NCBI GenBank assembly: GCA_042088665.1
Contig: JBELMB010000104.1
Location: 1-18,085 of the forward strand
DNA length: 18,085 nt
Reading direction: 5' to 3'
Source: JBELMB01 sp042088665
GTDB lineage: Bacteria > Pseudomonadota > Alphaproteobacteria > Rhodobacterales > Rhodobacteraceae
Position numbers and translations under genes: made by a program. The notes under the pieces were generated by a model. The model was not told where the DNA came from, ran no database searches, and saw nothing but the letters and a program-made list of their open reading frames with translations. Shown piece by piece: positions 14,409-18,085 of this stretch (positions are counted from its first letter, which is position 1; each line of letters opens with the position of its first letter).

Positions 14409-15008
14409 TCAGAGCTTGCCTGCGAGATGCGCGTCCAGATCCTCTATCCGGTCGTGCCCCCAGAACATCTGACCGCTGTCGACAACGTAGAAAGGCGCGC
14501 CAAAGACGCCGACTTCGACCGCCTCTTCGAGGTTCGCGGCATAGGTCTCTGCGCCGCTCAACAACCCGCTGTCCGCGAGGGTCGGGTCAAAACCCGCCGC
14601 CTCGAGGCAGGACTGGATCACCTCTGAATCGGCCAGATCTTTCTCTTCGGCCCAGCAAGCCCGCAGGAACCCAAAGCTCAGCGCGCCCAGATCGCCCCCA
14701 CCCGCGTTTTGCGCGGCGATAAAGGCATAGGAGGCCGGCGCCTGATTGGCCGGGAAATGTGCGGGCTTCTTGTTATAGGGCAGACCGGTCTTTTTCGACG
14801 CGCGTTCCAACTCTTGCAAGCGGTAGGTCTGACGGTTGATGTGGCGCTGGCCCGGCGGCTGCCCACCGGTGCGGCCAAAGAGGGCAATGACATCCAGCGG
14901 TTTGTACGTAAGGCTCGCACCATGCGCTGCGGCGATCTCGGTGACGCGGGTGCCCGCGAAATAGGTGAAGGGTGAAATCACCGAAAAGTAATAGTCGATA
15001 TGGGCCAT
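14409..15008 (-). CDS. 2-hydroxychromene-2-carboxylate isomerase-like protein
   Basis: This 199-aa thioredoxin-fold protein belongs to the DsbA/kappa-class glutathione transferase group. The N-terminus MAHIDYYFSVISPFTYFAG places Ser12 where NahD-type isomerases have their glutathione-activating Ser. The C-terminal GVFGAPFYVVDSGQMFWGHDRIEDL is the typical cis-Pro and last-helix region. The founding enzyme acts in naphthalene breakdown, but close homologues are common in organisms without that pathway. No aromatic-degradation genes are present here, so the true substrate is open. It probably uses glutathione. A GGGAG about nine bases upstream supports the start. It diverges from prs across 94 nt. 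Confidence 0.88.
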   Translation of the reverse strand: MAHIDYYFSVISPFTYFAGTRVTEIAAAHGASLTYKPLDVIALFGRTGGQPPGQRHINRQTYRLQELERASKKTGLPYNKKPAHFPANQAPASYAFIAAQNAGGGDLGALSFGFLRACWAEEKDLADSEVIQSCLEAAGFDPTLADSGLLSGAETYAANLEEAVEVGVFGAPFYVVDSGQMFWGHDRIEDLDAHLAGKL

Positions 15009-15102
15009 GACCTGCGCTCCCTGTGCCGTCTGGCGCTGACCCTAGGCGCATGTTAACCGGACCGCAACGTCACGAATCCGTCATCCAGCCCGGAGCCTCC
15101 CC

Positions 15103-16113
15103 ATGCCCACCGTCGTTGAACCCAAGCTGATTTCCGGCAATGCGAACAGGCCTCTGGCCGAAGCCATCGCGCGGCGCATGTCCCTGTATCGCGGCATGAG
15201 CGTTGGCCTTGTCGACGCACGGATCGAACGGTTCAACGACCAGGAGATCTTTGTCGAAGTCTTTGAAAACGTGCGCGGCGAGGACATGTTCATCCTTCAG
15301 TCCACGTCGAACCCGGCCAATGACAACCTGATGGAACTGCTGATCATGAGCGACGCGCTGCGGCGTTCGTCGGCGGCGCGTATCACCGCCGTGATCCCCT
15401 ACTTCGGCTACGCCCGTCAGGATCGCCGCACCAAGACGCGCACACCGATCTCTGCCAAGCTGGTGGCCAATCTCGTGCAGGAAGCCGGGATCAACCGCGT
15501 CCTGACGATGGACCTGCACGCGGCACAGATTCAGGGCTTTTTCGATATTCCAGTGGACAATCTCTATGCCTCGCCAGTCTTTGCGCTGGATATCCTCAAG
15601 CAATTCGAAGGCTCGCTGGACGACGTCATGGTCGTATCGCCAGACGTGGGCGGCGTGGGCCGCGCGCGTGAACTGGCCAAGCGAATTGAAGCCCCCTTGT
15701 CCATCGTGGACAAGCGTCGTGAAAAGCATGGCGAAGTGGCCGAGATGACCGTGATCGGCAATGTTGAAGGCAAGAAATGCATCATCGTGGACGATATCGT
15801 CGACACGGCAGGCACCCTGTGCAAGGCGGCTGACCTGCTGACAGAACACGGCGCAACAGAGGTGCACGCCTATATCTCGCACGGGGTGATGTCCGGCCCG
15901 GCCGTGGAACGCGTGACGAACTCCGCGATGAAATCGCTGGTGCTGACCGACAGCATTGCGCCCACGCAGGCCGTGCAGGACGCGCATAACATCCGCATTC
16001 TGCCCATGGCGCCATTGCTGGCGCAGTCGATCCTGAACACCTGGAACGGCACCTCGGTCAGTTCGCTTTTTGCGGCGGAGACCCTTGGGCCGATCTACGA
16101 GGGGATCCTCTAG
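15103..16113 (+). CDS. prs: Ribose-phosphate pyrophosphokinase
   Basis: The 336-aa enzyme makes phosphoribosyl pyrophosphate from ribose 5-phosphate and ATP, feeding purine, pyrimidine, histidine and tryptophan synthesis. Motifs are ISGNANRPLAEAIA near the N-terminus, FNDQEIFVEVFENVRG, the catalytic flexible loop YARQDRRTKTRTPISAK, DLHAAQIQGFFDIPVDNL, VVSPDVGGVGRAR, and the PRPP-binding VDDIVDTAGT at 229-238. It is about 20 residues longer than many bacterial Prs proteins, partly from a few extra N-terminal residues. GGAG at 15092-15095 supports ATG 15103. It stands alone between a divergent and a convergent neighbour. Confidence 0.97.
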   Translation: MPTVVEPKLISGNANRPLAEAIARRMSLYRGMSVGLVDARIERFNDQEIFVEVFENVRGEDMFILQSTSNPANDNLMELLIMSDALRRSSAARITAVIPYFGYARQDRRTKTRTPISAKLVANLVQEAGINRVLTMDLHAAQIQGFFDIPVDNLYASPVFALDILKQFEGSLDDVMVVSPDVGGVGRARELAKRIEAPLSIVDKRREKHGEVAEMTVIGNVEGKKCIIVDDIVDTAGTLCKAADLLTEHGATEVHAYISHGVMSGPAVERVTNSAMKSLVLTDSIAPTQAVQDAHNIRILPMAPLLAQSILNTWNGTSVSSLFAAETLGPIYEGIL

Positions 16114-16188
16114 GCGGTAGACCCGCACGGCCCGGACCACGCGCGGGGCACATCCCCTGCTAGCATGCGCCCGCAGCCCCAGACGTGG

Positions 16189-16539
16189 TCAGTAGACCTC
16201 CCAATCGTCCTCGGACGGCAGTTCGCCGATGGCCATCCACGACATGCGCACGCGTGCGACGCGGGTGTCCGACCATGTGCGAAAGACAAGGTCGAACCCC
16301 TTTTCGCTGATCTTTTCCGCGGTCAGATCCGCGCGCACATTGGCCCCTTGGTTGATATCCCAAAGCGACAGGGAGACATGGACGACGGGCTTTGACCGGA
16401 AGGGCTCAGAGAACGAAACACGCTTGCGGCGCTCCCGCGCGCCTTCGCCGGTCCACATGTCGCCACCGGTTCGGAAATCGGAAAATACTTCTTCGTTGCC
16501 CTGATCGACGCCGATGATGGACGCCTTGAATCTGCGCAT
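16189..16539 (-). CDS. Stand-alone H-type lectin-domain protein
   Basis: The 116-aa protein is almost entirely one H-type lectin domain, the six-stranded beta-sandwich known from snail agglutinin and discoidins. The pattern is FSEPFRSKPVVHVSLSLWDIN, then VRADLTAEKISEKGFDLVFRTWSDTRVARVRMSWMAIG. In this family the Trp/Asp-rich strands form the trimer and sugar-binding (often GalNAc) site. No signal peptide or membrane segment is present, so it is either cytoplasmic or exported by a non-classical route. The AT-rich 16540-16620 stretch upstream could hold its promoter (TATAGC-like box), but no good -35 was found. It lies just downstream of the atp terminator, on the same strand. Confidence 0.8.
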   Translation of the reverse strand: MRRFKASIIGVDQGNEEVFSDFRTGGDMWTGEGARERRKRVSFSEPFRSKPVVHVSLSLWDINQGANVRADLTAEKISEKGFDLVFRTWSDTRVARVRMSWMAIGELPSEDDWEVY

Positions 16540-16705
16540 GGCAGGCCTCGTGCTGTTTTTTAAGGCTATATCTGGAAACTGTCAGAAAATCACTGGCAAA
16601 AACCATACCTTGCGTCCCGCCATCCGGCGGCGCCCGGGCAATCTGGCACAGATCCGTCGGCAGGAGCAAGCGCAGGTGCCGCAGGATCACCCGTCGATCG
16701 GCCAA

Positions 16706-16732
16706 GAAAAAACCCCGCACAGGGCGGGGTTT
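16706..16732 (-). terminator. Rho-independent terminator of the atp operon
   Basis: Read on the minus strand, a perfect 7-bp stem (ACCCCGC/GCGGGGT, 16730-16724 with 16718-16712) with a 5-nt loop is followed by a run of T residues (16711-16707). It lies 25 nt after the atpC stop and is the clearest intrinsic terminator in the window. Confidence 0.92.
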
Positions 16733-16756
16733 CAAGAGCGCTTTGCAGGTGACGCG

Positions 16757-17191
16757 TTACAGCGCTGGCTGCACCGGGGACAGACCTGCGTCCGCCCCAA
16801 CCGCCACCATGTCGTGCAGGAGCTTGGCCGCGTCATCGACGGGGCCGGTGTCATCCTGCGCCGCATCCTTCGTCTGCGTGTAAGCAGCTTGCACTTCGGC
16901 AACGAGGGACTCGTAGGTGGCTTGATCCATGTCCGCCTTCGGCAGCGCCTTTTCTGCGAGGACGGACAGGCCGTCACCAATTTCGGCAAAGCCGCCGGTG
17001 ACCACGTATTCCTGCGTGCCATCGGGTGTTTCCACCGTCAGGATGCCGGGCCGCAGCGTGGTGATCAGAGGCGCATGGCTGGGCATGGCCGTCAGGTCCC
17101 CATCGGCGCCCGGGATCTGCACCGAAGACGCCTGCGTCGAGACGAGGCGGCGTTCAGGCGAAACCAGATCGAATTGCATGGTGTCTGCCAT
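16757..17191 (-). CDS. atpC: ATP synthase F1 epsilon subunit
   Basis: The 144-aa protein is the epsilon subunit of the F1 sector on the cytoplasmic face of the inner membrane. It connects the gamma rotor to the c-ring and can inhibit ATP hydrolysis. The N-terminal beta-sandwich is recognisable from MQFDLVSPERRLVSTQASSV, GADGDLTAMPSHAPLITTL and TQEYVVTGGFAEIGDGLSVLAE. The C-terminal helical part (from about 95) is Ala- and Asp-rich and ends with a less typical stretch (DDTGPVDDAAKLLHDMVAVG). A strong AAAGGAGA (17204-17197) lies five bases before the ATG. It is the last atp gene, 83 nt after atpD. Confidence 0.96.
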   Translation of the reverse strand: MADTMQFDLVSPERRLVSTQASSVQIPGADGDLTAMPSHAPLITTLRPGILTVETPDGTQEYVVTGGFAEIGDGLSVLAEKALPKADMDQATYESLVAEVQAAYTQTKDAAQDDTGPVDDAAKLLHDMVAVGADAGLSPVQPAL

Positions 17192-17231
17192 GGGTGTCTC
17201 CTTTCAAAGGGGGCGCTTCCAGCCCGCCAGC

Positions 17232-17247
17232 CGGCCCCTGGGGGCCG
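17232..17247 (-). other. Intercistronic hairpin between atpD and atpC
   Basis: CGGCCCC (17232-17238) and GGGGCCG (17241-17247) form a GC-only inverted repeat in the 83-nt gap, folding as at least six pairs with a tetraloop. There is no T-run, so it should not stop transcription. It may stabilise the upstream mRNA or tune atpC expression. Confidence 0.5.
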
Positions 17248-17274
17248 ACGTCGGGACTGGACGCGCCGCCCGGA

Positions 17275-18085
<811 letters not shown>

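Noticed and set aside
16114..16188. Possible bidirectional terminator between prs and the lectin gene
   Set aside because: ACCACG/CGTGGT (16136-16141 and 16184-16189) and GGGG/CCCC stems exist, but the loop is long and there is no T-run on either strand.

Overview
This is a GC-rich stretch of a Rhodobacterales-type alphaproteobacterial chromosome. The pointers are the roseobacter-like protein sequences, the plant/proteobacterial form of glutamate-cysteine ligase, a TIGR01459-type HAD protein, the F1 ATP synthase genes ordered atpD-atpC, and tightly packed genes with 1-8 nt overlaps. Assignment below order level is not possible from the sequence alone. No rRNA, tRNA, CRISPR array, transposase or phage gene was seen. 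Apart from a few repeats the window looks like core chromosome.

Layout. (1) 1-894 is the 3' part of a gamma-glutamyltransferase-like Ntn hydrolase, followed by a DUF805 membrane protein (1008-1619). (2) On the minus strand, 6214 down to 1770 is a five-gene run: rsmE (16S rRNA m3U1498 methyltransferase), an unrecognised 302-aa protein, a GNAT acetyltransferase, a small membrane protein and gshA. The first four genes overlap by 4-8 nt and gshA follows after 63 nt. (3) ubiA (ubiquinone biosynthesis) starts only 12 nt from the rsmE start, on the opposite strand. It is followed by a large envelope protein with BON-like and OmpA domains and a repetitive tail, and then a small membrane-anchored coiled-coil protein. 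(4) 9909-11368 holds a HAD-IIA family protein and a MaoC-type (R)-enoyl-CoA hydratase. A bulged inverted repeat lies just upstream of the latter. (5) 11369-11649 is a convergent intergenic region with two 92-bp tandem direct repeats, each predicted to fold into two strong hairpins. (6) An FAD-dependent oxidoreductase (minus) and mnmD (plus) diverge from 12690/12813. They resemble the two halves of the E. coli MnmC fusion. A DMT-family transporter overlaps the mnmD stop. (7) A 2-hydroxychromene-2-carboxylate isomerase-like protein (minus) diverges from prs (PRPP synthetase). (8) The right end holds a stand-alone H-type lectin-domain protein and then, on the minus strand, the end of the atp operon: atpD (5' part beyond the edge), atpC and a clear rho-independent terminator.

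Connections. Glutathione is a weak thread: gshA makes its precursor, and the isomerase belongs to a glutathione-using fold family. The GGT-like gene looks superficially related but belongs to a divergent subfamily. Translation and tRNA/rRNA modification (rsmE, mnmD and probably the FAD enzyme) and central housekeeping (ubiA, prs, atpDC) make up most of the rest. No complete new system is evident. The features most worth a second look are the double-hairpin tandem repeat, the split and divergent MnmC-like pair, the inverted repeat before maoC, the 12-bp minisatellite in the OmpA-family gene, and the unrecognised proteins in the rsmE-gshA run.
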